A DNA stretch of 64,000 bases from CAIWHR01 sp963734055 (GTDB taxonomy: Bacteria > Pseudomonadota > Gammaproteobacteria > Burkholderiales > Casimicrobiaceae), in NCBI GenBank assembly GCA_963734055.1, contig CAVTFQ010000003.1:496001-560000 (forward strand), given 5' to 3'. A program made the position numbers and the translations under genes. Under the pieces are notes generated by a model. The model saw only the letters and a list, made by a program, of their open reading frames with translations. It did no database searches and was not told the origin of the DNA. This document shows positions 35,054 through 43,002 of the stretch, one piece after another; position 1 is the stretch's first letter; each line of letters starts with the position of its first letter.

Positions 35054-36394
35054 ATGAACACCCGCGAAGGCAGCCTCGAAGCGCCCACCCGGCATCCGGT
35101 CGACTGGCGCAACCCTGATTTCTACGATCAGGCCTCGCTCGACCGCGAGCTCGAGCGCGTCTTCGACATCTGCCACGGCTGCCGCCGCTGCGTGAGCCTG
35201 TGCCAGGCGTTCCCGACGCTGTTCGACCTCGTCGACGGGAGCAGCACGATGGAGGTCGACGGCGTCGCGAAGTCGGACTTCGTCAAGGTCGTCGACCAGT
35301 GCTACCTCTGCGACGTCTGCTACATGACGAAGTGTCCCTACGTGCCGCCGCACCCGTGGAACGTGGATTTTCCGCACCTGATGCTGCGGGCGAAGGCGGT
35401 CAAGTTCCGGAAGGGTGAGACGACGTTCCGGGACCGGCTCCTGACCGGCACCGATCGCCTGGGCCGCCTCGCGACGATCCCGGTCGTCGTGAAGATGGTC
35501 AACAAGACGAACGCGACGCCGGCACTTCGCAAGGCGATGGAACGGACGCTTGGCGTCGCGAAGGAAGCCTGGCTGCCGCCGTACGCGTCGCCGACGTTCC
35601 GCCGCTCGGCGCCGGCCTCGCCCGAGCGGCCCGTGCGCGACGGCACGCGCACGCCCGGCAAGGTCGTCGTGTTCTCGACGTGCTACGTCAACTACAACGA
35701 GCCGGGCATCGGCCGCGACCTCCTGGCCGTGCTCGCGCACAACGAGATTCCCTATGCCGTCGTGGAGAAGGAGGCCTGCTGCGGGATGCCGAAGCTCGAG
35801 CTCGGCGACTTCGAGACGGTCGAAAAGCTCAAGAACGTCAATATTCCGACGCTCGCCGCGTACGCGCGGGACGGGTTCGCGATCATGACCGCGGTCCCGT
35901 CGTGCACGCTCATGTTCAAGCAGGAGCTGCCGCTCCTGTTTCCCGAGGATCCCGAGGTGCGCGCGGTCGCCGAGGCGATGTTCGATCCTTTCGAGTATTT
36001 CGTGCTGCGCGACAAGGACGGGCTCCTCAAGACCGAATTCAAAGAGCCGCTCGGCAAGGTGAGCTATCACATCCCCTGCCATTCGCGCGTGCAGAACGTG
36101 GGGCAGAAGACGCGCGAAGTGCTCGAGTGGATTCCCGGCACCACGGTCAATACGGTCGAGCGCTGCGCCGGTCATGACGGCACCTACGGCGTGAAGCGCG
36201 AATTCTATGCGGCGTCGATGAAGATCGGCCGTCCGGTCTTCCGGCAGATGGCGCAGGACGGTCCGGACTACGTGAGCTCGGACTGTCCGATCGCCGGACG
36301 CCGGATCCTGCAGGGGATCGAAGAGGGCGGCGAGCCGCACCATGCGCGCAAGGAGCACCCGCTCACGCTCCTGCGGATCGCCTACGGGCTCTGA
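35054..36394 (+). CDS. Fe-S oxidoreductase, GlpC/HdrD-like (CCG domain)
   Basis: A 446-residue protein with two N-terminal ferredoxin-type motifs: C40-x2-C43-x2-C46-x3-C50 (CHGCRRCVSLC) and CYLCDVCYMTKCP near residue 83. Two CCG-type domains follow. The first is intact (FSTCYVNYNEPG then ACCGMPKLELGD). The second has PCHSRVQNVGQKT but CAGHDGTYG in place of CCG. The relatives are anaerobic glycerol-3-phosphate dehydrogenase subunit C and heterodisulfide reductase subunits, which pass electrons between clusters and a disulfide or quinone. By context it may supply electrons to rubrerythrin. ATG at 35054. Confidence 0.88.
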   Translation: MNTREGSLEAPTRHPVDWRNPDFYDQASLDRELERVFDICHGCRRCVSLCQAFPTLFDLVDGSSTMEVDGVAKSDFVKVVDQCYLCDVCYMTKCPYVPPHPWNVDFPHLMLRAKAVKFRKGETTFRDRLLTGTDRLGRLATIPVVVKMVNKTNATPALRKAMERTLGVAKEAWLPPYASPTFRRSAPASPERPVRDGTRTPGKVVVFSTCYVNYNEPGIGRDLLAVLAHNEIPYAVVEKEACCGMPKLELGDFETVEKLKNVNIPTLAAYARDGFAIMTAVPSCTLMFKQELPLLFPEDPEVRAVAEAMFDPFEYFVLRDKDGLLKTEFKEPLGKVSYHIPCHSRVQNVGQKTREVLEWIPGTTVNTVERCAGHDGTYGVKREFYAASMKIGRPVFRQMAQDGPDYVSSDCPIAGRRILQGIEEGGEPHHARKEHPLTLLRIAYGL

Positions 36395-36406
36395 AGGGAG
36401 AAGGCA

Positions 36407-36697
36407 ATGGCTCACGAAGGCTATCACGAGCCCGTCGACCGGCTGTCGCCCGCGACGATGGACTTCCACCGTGCAGTGCAGTCGCTGATCGAGGAGCTCG
36501 AGGCCATCGACTGGTACCACCAGCGCGTCGATGCCTGCACCGATCCCGCGCTCAAGGCGATCCTCGCGCACAACCGCGACGAGGAGGTCGAGCACGCGGC
36601 GATGACGCTCGAGTGGATACGCCGGCACAACGCGACGTTCGACCGCGAGCTCCGCGAGACGCTGTTCAAGGACGGCCCGATCACGGGCCAGCATTGA
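36407..36697 (+). CDS. Encapsulated-ferritin-like (EncFtn family) protein lacking a targeting tail
   Basis: A 96-residue two-helix ferritin-like protein. The pattern SLIEELEAIDWYHQRVDAC and AHNRDEEVEHAAMTLEWIRR matches the EncFtn family. Glu30, Glu60 and His63 correspond, with an offset of two, to R. rubrum EncFtn ferroxidase residues Glu32, Glu62 and His65; Glu29, Glu32, Trp36 and Tyr37 also align. Family members form decamers that oxidise Fe(II) and are normally packed into encapsulin shells by a C-terminal peptide. Here the protein stops at the end of the core, and no encapsulin gene lies nearby. It is 12 bp after the Fe-S gene and 10 bp before the DUF3501 gene. Confidence 0.85.
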   Translation: MAHEGYHEPVDRLSPATMDFHRAVQSLIEELEAIDWYHQRVDACTDPALKAILAHNRDEEVEHAAMTLEWIRRHNATFDRELRETLFKDGPITGQH

Positions 36698-36707
36698 GGC
36701 GCCGACG

Positions 36708-37292
36708 ATGACCGCGATCACCCGCGAATCGCTGCTGTCGCTCGAGGCGTATGCGCGCGAGCGGCCGGCATTCCGGGCGCGCGTGCTCGAGCACAAGCGC
36801 CCCCGCACCGTGCATCTGGGCGAGCACGTGACGCTGCTGTTCGAGGACGAGCTCACCGTGCGCTACCAGATCCAGGAGATGCTCCGGATCGAGAAGACGT
36901 TCGAGGAAGAGGGCATTCGCGACGAGGTCGCGGCCTACAGCGCGCTCGTGCCCGACGGCACGAATTTCAAGGCGACGATGCTGATCGAGTACGAGGACGT
37001 CGCGGCACGGCGTGCCGCGCTGGCGACGCTCAAGGGCGTCGAGCGCAGGACCTGGGTCGCGGCGGAGGGCGGCGAGCGCGTCTACGCGATCGCCGACGAG
37101 GACCTCGAGCGCGAGAACGAGGAGAAGACCTCGGCCGTCCACTTCCTGCGCTTCGAGCTGCCGCGCGCCACCATCGCGGCGCTCAAGGGTGGGGCGAAGC
37201 TCGCAGTCGGGATCGACCACCCCGGCTGCACGTTCACGATCCCCGCGGTGGCCGAGGAGACACGGGCCGCGCTCGTGGCCGATCTCAGGTAG
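36708..37292 (+). CDS. DUF3501 family protein
   Basis: A 194-residue soluble protein. Conserved blocks include LEAYARERPAFRARVLEHKR, LLFEDELTVRYQIQEMLR and SAVHFLRFELPRATIAALK. The family has no known function but is repeatedly found with rubrerythrin and Fe-S CCG proteins, as here, so a role in the same redox/iron pathway is inferred. ATG at 36708. Its last 8 bp overlap, tail to tail, with the acetyltransferase gene on the other strand. Confidence 0.88.
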   Translation: MTAITRESLLSLEAYARERPAFRARVLEHKRPRTVHLGEHVTLLFEDELTVRYQIQEMLRIEKTFEEEGIRDEVAAYSALVPDGTNFKATMLIEYEDVAARRAALATLKGVERRTWVAAEGGERVYAIADEDLERENEEKTSAVHFLRFELPRATIAALKGGAKLAVGIDHPGCTFTIPAVAEETRAALVADLR

Positions 37293-37833
37293 GCCGCTTC
37301 AGGCGGTAGCGATAGTCGATCGTCGGCTCGTCGCGCAGCGTCGTCACGATGTTGCGCGTCCGGCGCGCGAAGCCGAGCGACTCGACGAGGCAGCGTGCCG
37401 GCACGTTCCGGAAGTCGGTGTCGGCGCGGATCTCGGCGGCGTCGTAGGCCCGCCACAGGTGTTCGATGACGGCCGTGCAGGCTTCGTGCGCGATCCCGCG
37501 CCGGGCGAACGCCGTGAACACGTAGAAGGCCAGGAATACGACCCGATCCGGCCGCACCGTCGCCTCGACGAGCCCGGCGTAGGTCCCGCTGTCGTTGACG
37601 CGTACGGCCCAGTTGAGCCAAAGCTCGCCGCCCGGCGCGTACGGATCCGCGATGCGCGCGAAACGGCTCTCGAGCTCGGCCACGTCCTTCGGCGGCTCGG
37701 CGTTGACCCAGAGGTACAGCGTGGGATCGGCGAACCCGCTGAACATCGGGCCGGCATGCGCGGGCGTGAGCGGCTCGAGCGTGAGCCGGGCGGTCGCGAG
37801 CGGGCCCCCGACGTAGAGCAGCGGCGCCTTCAT
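37285..37833 (-). CDS. GNAT family acetyltransferase
   Basis: A 182-residue protein of the RimJ/RimL-like GNAT type (Acetyltransf_3). Visible are RLTLEPLTPAHAGPMFSGFAD at the start, the acetyl-CoA-binding region around AFYVFTAFARRGIAHEACTAV (motif A with R-x2-G-x-A), and RNVPARCLVESLGFARR near the end. The substrate is unknown. The ATG at 37833 overlaps the stop of the second acetyltransferase gene (TGATG), so the two are coupled and probably arose by duplication or act together. Confidence 0.85.
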   Translation of the reverse strand: MKAPLLYVGGPLATARLTLEPLTPAHAGPMFSGFADPTLYLWVNAEPPKDVAELESRFARIADPYAPGGELWLNWAVRVNDSGTYAGLVEATVRPDRVVFLAFYVFTAFARRGIAHEACTAVIEHLWRAYDAAEIRADTDFRNVPARCLVESLGFARRTRNIVTTLRDEPTIDYRYRLKRPT

Positions 37834-38393
37834 CAGGGCAGGCCCTGCGTCCGGAGCGCGGACCACCGCTCGCGCGTGATGCTCCACACCCACATCTCCT
37901 CGGCGGGCCCTCCGCGATGCGACCTCTTCTCGCGCCGCGCGAGCGCCATCCCGCATTTCTCGAGCACGCGTCCCGAGGCCGGATTGCGCGCGAGGTGCGT
38001 CGCCCCCAACGCCTCGATTTCGAGGCCGAGAAAGGCCATCGCGACGAGCGCCCGCAGCGCCGTCGTCGCGTAGCCGCGGGCCCAGTACGGGCGCCCGATC
38101 CAGTAGCCGAGGTTGCCGTCGGGGTCGATCGAGCTGCGGAGGTCGATGGCGCCGACCAGAGCATCGTCGTCGGTTCGGGTGATCGCGTACGTCCAGGCGG
38201 ACCCGCACTCGCGCGCGTCGCGGTGGGAAGCGATCCACGCTGCCGCGGCGCTCGCGGGATAGGGGTGTGGAATGGCGGCCGTCGGCAGTGCGACCGCGGC
38301 GTCGCCGCAGAGCTCCGTGACCCGCGCAGCGTCGCCGGGCAGGAAGGCCCGCAGGACGACGGGGAACGACGTGATGCGCTCGGGCAGGGCCAA
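37833..38393 (-). CDS. GNAT family acetyltransferase (RimJ-like)
   Basis: A protein of about 186 residues with the GNAT fold: VVLRAFLPGDAARVTELCGD, GNLGYWIGRPYWARGYATTA (acetyl-CoA pyrophosphate loop), and ATHLARNPASGRVLEKCGM. Such proteins acetylate ribosomal proteins or small molecules. The start is uncertain: TTG at 38393 fits the conserved N-terminus, while an ATG at 38504 would add 37 Pro/Arg-rich residues that do not look conserved. It is upstream of and coupled to the other acetyltransferase. Confidence 0.8.
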   Translation of the reverse strand: MALPERITSFPVVLRAFLPGDAARVTELCGDAAVALPTAAIPHPYPASAAAAWIASHRDARECGSAWTYAITRTDDDALVGAIDLRSSIDPDGNLGYWIGRPYWARGYATTALRALVAMAFLGLEIEALGATHLARNPASGRVLEKCGMALARREKRSHRGGPAEEMWVWSITRERWSALRTQGLP

Positions 38394-38543
38394 GGAGGGG
38401 AATCTAGGATCAGGTCGCGCGCGATTGCGACGGGGAATTTTCGGGATGGGATGCGCGAAACGAGGCGCAGCGAAGGCTGGTTCCCCTCGCAAGCCGAGGG
38501 ACAAAGCAGGCCGCCTGATCAGAGGATCCTCGGTCGCGGGGCG

Positions 38544-39029
38544 TCAGTCGCGGAAGTTGCCGAACTGCAGCGGGAAGTCGGTGACCTGTGCCCGCACGAG
38601 CGCGATCGCGCTCTGCAGGTCGTCGCGCTTCGCGCCGGAGACGCGCACCGCATCGCCCTGGATGCTGGCCTGGACTTTGAGGCGGCTGTCCTTGATCAGG
38701 CGGACGATCCGCTTCGCGAGCTCGGCTTCGACGCCCGTGCGAACCGTGACCGCCTGCTTGACCTTGTTGCCCGAGACCTTCTCGACCGTGCCGTACTGGA
38801 GCGCGCGGAGGTCGATGCCACGCTTGCCGAGCTTCCCCGTGAGGATGTCGGTCACCTGCCTGAGCTTGAAGTCGTCGTCGGCGTGGAGGGTGAGCGTCTT
38901 GTCGGCGTGCTCGACGCGCGCGTTCGAGCCCTTGAAGTCGAACCGCGTGCCGAGCTCCTTGTTCGCCTGGTCGAGTGCGTTCCTGACTTCGACCTGGTTG
39001 ACTTCGGAGACGATGTCGAACGAGGGCAT
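38544..39029 (-). CDS. yajQ: YajQ family nucleotide-binding protein
   Basis: A 161-residue protein that begins MPSFDIVSEV, the invariant YajQ start, and carries RFDFKGSNARVEHADKTLTL and KLGKRGIDLRALQYGTVEK. It has two ferredoxin-like halves, as in the family. YajQ proteins bind nucleotides; some, in Xanthomonas and Pseudomonas, bind cyclic di-GMP. Two GGDEF proteins are encoded in this window, though not next to it. The start was set at 39029 because the next upstream ATG adds only three residues not seen in the family. Confidence 0.95.
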   Translation of the reverse strand: MPSFDIVSEVNQVEVRNALDQANKELGTRFDFKGSNARVEHADKTLTLHADDDFKLRQVTDILTGKLGKRGIDLRALQYGTVEKVSGNKVKQAVTVRTGVEAELAKRIVRLIKDSRLKVQASIQGDAVRVSGAKRDDLQSAIALVRAQVTDFPLQFGNFRD

Positions 39030-39087
39030 GGCGGTCAAAGTCTACAACAACGGGGCTGCCGCTGCGGTGCGACCCTGCGTCGCGCCG

Positions 39088-39969
39088 TCATCCGTCGTCG
39101 AGCGTCCGCGGGTACGACGCCTTCAGGAGTCGCGAGAGGGCGCGGTCGGCGAGCCGCCGGCCGCCCGTCTGGCAGCGCGCGCAGTAGTTGCACTCGTTCT
39201 CCGCGTACACGATGCGCTGGACCGGCGCTCCGCACGCCGGGCACGGCTGGCCGTAGCGTCCGTGCACGGCCATCTCGGGACGGAACGCGGTGACGTTGTC
39301 CGGGAATCGCGTCCCCGCTTCGGCGCGGAGCCGCGCCGTCCATTCGCCGAGAACTTCGCGGGTCGCGGCGAACAGCCGCGCGACCTCGTCGTCGGTGAGC
39401 TTGCCGGTCAGAGCGAGCGGCGAGAGCTTCGCGCGGTGCAGGATCTCGTCGGAGTAGGCGTTGCCGATGCCGCTCAGGAGCGCAGGATCGGTCAGCGCGC
39501 GCTTGATCGTGTGACTTTCGCTGCGCAGGCGGGAGGCGAACGCCGCGGCGTCGCACGCGAGCACGTCGAGCCCGCCCGGGTCGAAGGCCGCCACCGCCGC
39601 TTCGCCGCGCACGACGTGGAGCGACGCGCGTCGCTTCGTGCCGGCCTCGGTGAGCACGAGGGCGCCGCGCGGGAACTCGAAGCGGGCGAGCGTGATGCGC
39701 GCCGGCGGCTTGGCGCCGGGCTCGAGCCAGCGCAGCCGGCCCGCGATCATCAGGTGGACGACGACGAAGAGCTCGTCGTCGAGCACGAATACGATCCGCT
39801 TGCCGAGCCGGCGGATCTCGCGCACGCGCTTCCCGACGGCCTCCGCGATCGGCGGCATCGCCGTGCGCAGCACGAACGGGTGGTGGATCCGGATCGCCAC
39901 GATCGGCTCGCCGGTCGCGCGTGCGGCGAGCGCGTCGCGATACGCCTCGAGATCGGGGAGTTCCGGCAT
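39088..39969 (-). CDS. mutM: Formamidopyrimidine-DNA glycosylase family protein
   Basis: A 293-residue base-excision repair enzyme. It starts PELPDLEAYRDAL after Met, with catalytic Pro2 and Glu3 (the usual text is PELPEVE). The lysine of the second conserved loop is in RLGKRIVFVL. The helix-two-turn-helix region is around ALLSGIGNAYSDEILHRAK, and the C-terminal zinc finger is C-x2-C-x16-C-x2-C (CPACG to CARC). It removes 8-oxoguanine and Fapy lesions. The PELPD variant and length could mean an Fpg-like or Nei-like paralogue. Confidence 0.88.
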   Translation of the reverse strand: MPELPDLEAYRDALAARATGEPIVAIRIHHPFVLRTAMPPIAEAVGKRVREIRRLGKRIVFVLDDELFVVVHLMIAGRLRWLEPGAKPPARITLARFEFPRGALVLTEAGTKRRASLHVVRGEAAVAAFDPGGLDVLACDAAAFASRLRSESHTIKRALTDPALLSGIGNAYSDEILHRAKLSPLALTGKLTDDEVARLFAATREVLGEWTARLRAEAGTRFPDNVTAFRPEMAVHGRYGQPCPACGAPVQRIVYAENECNYCARCQTGGRRLADRALSRLLKASYPRTLDDG

Positions 39970-40044
39970 CGCTCGAGACGCAGCGCGTACGCGGGCAAGG
40001 GCGGTTCGTCGGGCGGAGGTCGTTTCCCGCGGTCGGCCGTGTGC

Positions 40045-40458
40045 CTACCCGATGAAACCGACCTTTTCGTGCGAGCTGTCGCAGAAGGGCTTCGTCTGCG
40101 AGTGGCCGCATCGGCAAAGCCGCGTGTTCTCGCTGCAGGCGGTGCGGCCGTCGGCGCCTTCGACGATCAGCGGGCCCCGGCATTCGAGGGGACCATTCGG
40201 CGTCACGATCAATGTTACTCGCGCAGACGGGGTGCACGTTCCCGCCGGCGTGCCGATCGGCAGGGAGCCGGCATCGCGAAAGCCGATCTTCGTGTGCGTG
40301 CCATCGCAATACGGCTTGTTGCGCGACGTTCCGCAGCGGCACACGACGACCGTCGTGCGCGAGGTCGCGGGCGGTCTCGCGCCGGCGACAGCGACGTCGC
40401 CGGTGATCACGTTCGGCCCGTCCGGGCGAACCTTGACCACGGTCACGGCAATTCCCAT
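40045..40458 (-). CDS. Double CDGSH iron-sulfur domain protein
   Basis: A 137-residue protein with two CDGSH-type [2Fe-2S] motifs: CRCGTSRNKPYCDGTH and CRCGHSQTKPFCDSSH. Each gives three Cys and one His ligand. Bacterial double-CDGSH proteins are small redox or Fe-S carriers of uncertain role. The start ATG at 40458 begins MGIAVTVVKV; an ATG at 40491 would add 11 residues and overlap the argG promoter. It is divergent from argG. Confidence 0.85.
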   Translation of the reverse strand: MGIAVTVVKVRPDGPNVITGDVAVAGARPPATSRTTVVVCRCGTSRNKPYCDGTHTKIGFRDAGSLPIGTPAGTCTPSARVTLIVTPNGPLECRGPLIVEGADGRTACSENTRLCRCGHSQTKPFCDSSHEKVGFIG

Positions 40459-40478
40459 CGCGAGATCGGGTGCTCGGC

Positions 40479-40484
40479 TAAAAT
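40479..40484 (+). promoter_or_regulatory. -10-like element of argG
   Basis: TAAAAT 36 bp upstream of the argG ATG. The same hexamer appears before aceB (32522-32527) and ftsH (61786-61791), suggesting a common housekeeping -10 variant in this genome. No strong -35 is recognised. Confidence 0.4.
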
Positions 40485-40520
40485 GACGCATCTTACGCCC
40501 GCGCCGCTCGGCGAATCTCC

Positions 40521-41867
40521 ATGTCGCACATCCTGCAGGACCTTCCCGTCGGACAGAAAGTCGGCATCGCGTTCTCCGGCGGTCTCGACACCAGCGCGGC
40601 GCTGCACTGGATGCGCGCGAAGGGCGCGATCCCGTACGCGTACACGGCGAATCTCGGGCAGCCGGACGAGACCGACTACGACGAGATTCCCCGCAAGGCG
40701 AAGGCCTACGGCGCGGAACTCGCGCGGCTCGTCGACTGCCGCGCCGCGCTCGTCGCGGAAGGGATCGTCGCGCTGCAGGCGAGCGCGTTTCACGTCGCGA
40801 CGGCGGGAATGCCCTATTTCAACACGACGCCGATCGGGCGCGCGGTGACCGGCACGATGCTCGTGGTCGCGATGCGCGAGGACGACGTCCACGTCTGGGG
40901 AGACGGCAGCACCTACAAGGGCAACGACATCGAGCGTTTCTACCGCTACGGGCTGCTCGCCAATCCCGAGCTCCGCATCTACAAGCCGTGGCTCGACCCG
41001 GCGTTCATCGACGAGCTCGGCGGCCGCAAGGAGATGTCGGAATACCTCAATCGCGCCGGCTTCGGCTACCGGATGAGCACCGAGAAGGCGTACTCGACGG
41101 ACTCGAACCTGCTCGGCGCGACGCACGAGGCGAAGGACCTCGAGTTCCTCGACAAGGGCGTCCGGATCGTCGCGCCGATCATGGGCGTCGCGTTCTGGCG
41201 CGACGACGTGGCGGTGAAGGCGGAGACCGTCGCAGTGCGCTTCGAGGAAGGCCGGCCGGTCGCGCTCAACGGCATGACGTTCGCCGACGACGTCGCGCTC
41301 TTGCTCGAAGCGAATGCGATCGGCGGCCGCCACGGCCTCGGCATGAGCGACCAGATCGAGAACCGGATCATCGAGGCCAAGAGCCGCGGCATCTACGAGG
41401 CCCCCGGCATGGCGCTCCTGCACATCGCCTACGAGCGCCTCGTCACCGGCATCCACAACGAGGACACGATCGAGCAGTACCGCGACAACGGCCGTCGGCT
41501 GGGCCGCCTCCTCTACCAGGGGCGCTGGTTCGATCCGCAGGCGATGATGCTGCGCGAGACGGCACAGCGCTGGGTCGCGCGCGCCGTGACCGGCGAGGTG
41601 ACGCTCGAGCTGCGCCGCGGGAACGACTGGTCGATCCTCGACACGACGAGCCCGAACCTCACCTACAAGCCCGAGCGGCTGACGATGGAGAAGGGCGCGG
41701 CGTTCTTCACGCCGCAGGACCGGATCGGGCAACTGACCATGCGCAACCTCGACATCGCCGACACGCGCGAGAAGCTCGTCACCTATGTGAAGACCGGCCT
41801 CCTGCGACCGGCTGCCGACTCGCCGCTGCCGCGGCTGACCGACGGCGACACGCCGGGCGAAAAGTAG
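40521..41867 (+). CDS. argG: Argininosuccinate synthase, long type
   Basis: A 448-residue enzyme of the E. coli type (447 residues). It joins citrulline and aspartate with ATP in arginine synthesis. The P-loop is AFSGGLDTSAALHW near residue 17, and TPIGRAVTGTML and GNDIERFYRYGLL follow. argF, which makes citrulline, is 2 kb downstream on the other strand. Oddly, its final codons GAA-AAG and the TAG stop are part of a dispersed palindromic repeat (starting 41860). Confidence 0.97.
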   Translation: MSHILQDLPVGQKVGIAFSGGLDTSAALHWMRAKGAIPYAYTANLGQPDETDYDEIPRKAKAYGAELARLVDCRAALVAEGIVALQASAFHVATAGMPYFNTTPIGRAVTGTMLVVAMREDDVHVWGDGSTYKGNDIERFYRYGLLANPELRIYKPWLDPAFIDELGGRKEMSEYLNRAGFGYRMSTEKAYSTDSNLLGATHEAKDLEFLDKGVRIVAPIMGVAFWRDDVAVKAETVAVRFEEGRPVALNGMTFADDVALLLEANAIGGRHGLGMSDQIENRIIEAKSRGIYEAPGMALLHIAYERLVTGIHNEDTIEQYRDNGRRLGRLLYQGRWFDPQAMMLRETAQRWVARAVTGEVTLELRRGNDWSILDTTSPNLTYKPERLTMEKGAAFFTPQDRIGQLTMRNLDIADTREKLVTYVKTGLLRPAADSPLPRLTDGDTPGEK

Positions 41868-42039
41868 GGTCAGACCCGACTTTGACCGCCGCTTGAGCGC
41901 CGAAAGTAGGGTCTGACCCAGTAGTGTCCCAACGTTGGGGGTTTGATGGTCTGTAAGTTGCTGATCAAAAAAGCGTAATCAATGAAATTTCTTGGTCTCG
42001 ATTTGAACTGCGGACGCCGGTTGGTCTGACCCTACTTTT
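41860..42039. repeat. Dispersed palindromic repeat, copy A, with AT-rich insert
   Basis: Contains AAAAGTAGGGTCAGACCC (41860-41877), AAAGTAGGGTCTGACCC (41903-41919) and the inverse GGTCTGACCCTACTTTT (42023-42039). Between the last two lies about 100 bp that is clearly more AT-rich than the genome and holds a CCCAACGTTGGG palindrome. It fills the gap between convergent argG and the Bug gene, supplies the argG stop and ends directly at the Bug stop codon. Copies B (50434) and C (63768) share the same arms. Confidence 0.85.
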
Positions 42040-43002
42040 CTAATCGACCTTCAACCCGACCTTCCGGATCACGGGCGCCCACGTCGCCGTCTCGCGCCGG
42101 ATCAGATTGCCGAAATCCTCGGGCGTGCCGCCGATCAGATCGAAGCCCTGCGCGTTCATTCGCTGCACGACGTCGGGTTGCCTGAGGATCGCGTTGATCT
42201 CGGCGTTGAGCCTGGCGATCGCCGGCTTCGGCGTGCCGGCGGGCACCATGATCCCGTTCCACGCGAGCGCCTCGAAGCCCGGGTAGCCGGACTCGGCGAT
42301 CGCGGGCAGCGCGGGCAGGAGCGGAAAGCGCTTCGCCGTCGTGACCGCGATCGCCCGGAGCTTGCCCGCCTGGATCTGCGGCTGCAAGGGCTGCATCACG
42401 GCGAACATCATCTGCGTCTCGCCCTGGACCGTCGCGGTCACGGCCGGCGGCGAACCGTTGAACGGCACGTGCACGGCGTCGAATCCGGCCATCGTCTTCA
42501 ACAGCTCCATGTTGAGGTGCGACGAGCTGCCGTTGCCGACCGACGCGTAGCTGAGCTTCCCCGGATTCGCCTTGGCATAGGCGACGAGCTCGGCGAGCGA
42601 CTTCACGGGCAAGGACGCGTTCACCGCGAGCACGTTGGGCTGGCTCGACGTGATGATGACGGGTGCGAGGTCCTTCTGCACGTCGTAGGGAAGTTTCTGC
42701 AGGAGCGGGCCGAACGCGAGCGGTCCGTTGAATCCGAGCAGCATCGTGTAGCCGTCGGGCGCGGCCTTCGCGACCTCGGCGGTCGCGACGGTCCCGCCGG
42801 CCGCAGGCTTGTTCTCGACGATCACCGGTTGTCCGAGGCGGTCCTTCAACTTGTCGCCGATCACCCGTGCGAGCGTGTCGAGCGAGCTACCCGGGCCCGC
42901 GGCGACGACGAACTTGATCGGCTTGTCGGGCCACGTCTGCGGGAAGGCGGCAACGGACGCGCAGAGCGATGCGGCGAGGAGAAGGAGTCTAAGCAGGCGC
43001 AT
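42040..43002 (-). CDS. Tripartite tricarboxylate transporter substrate-binding protein (Bug/TctC family)
   Basis: A 320-residue periplasmic protein with a signal peptide (residues 1-22, LLRLLLLAASLCASVAAF). The Bug signatures are TWPDKPIKFVVAAGPGSSLDT near the mature N-terminus and YASVGNGSSSHLNMELLK in the ligand-binding middle. It would bind a carboxylate for TctAB-type uptake, but no tctA/tctB is nearby; betaproteobacteria often have many orphan Bug proteins. The stop touches repeat copy A. The start ATG at 43002 overlaps the VOC gene end by 14 bp. Confidence 0.93.
   Translation of the reverse strand: MRLLRLLLLAASLCASVAAFPQTWPDKPIKFVVAAGPGSSLDTLARVIGDKLKDRLGQPVIVENKPAAGGTVATAEVAKAAPDGYTMLLGFNGPLAFGPLLQKLPYDVQKDLAPVIITSSQPNVLAVNASLPVKSLAELVAYAKANPGKLSYASVGNGSSSHLNMELLKTMAGFDAVHVPFNGSPPAVTATVQGETQMMFAVMQPLQPQIQAGKLRAIAVTTAKRFPLLPALPAIAESGYPGFEALAWNGIMVPAGTPKPAIARLNAEINAILRQPDVVQRMNAQGFDLIGGTPEDFGNLIRRETATWAPVIRKVGLKVD

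Noticed and set aside
36708..37292. Encapsulin shell protein next to the EncFtn-like gene
   Set aside because: The neighbour is DUF3501; it is too short (194 residues) for an encapsulin, and its conserved blocks match DUF3501.
42040..43002. Complete tripartite tricarboxylate transporter locus
   Set aside because: Only the binding protein is present; no tctA or tctB membrane genes are near it.
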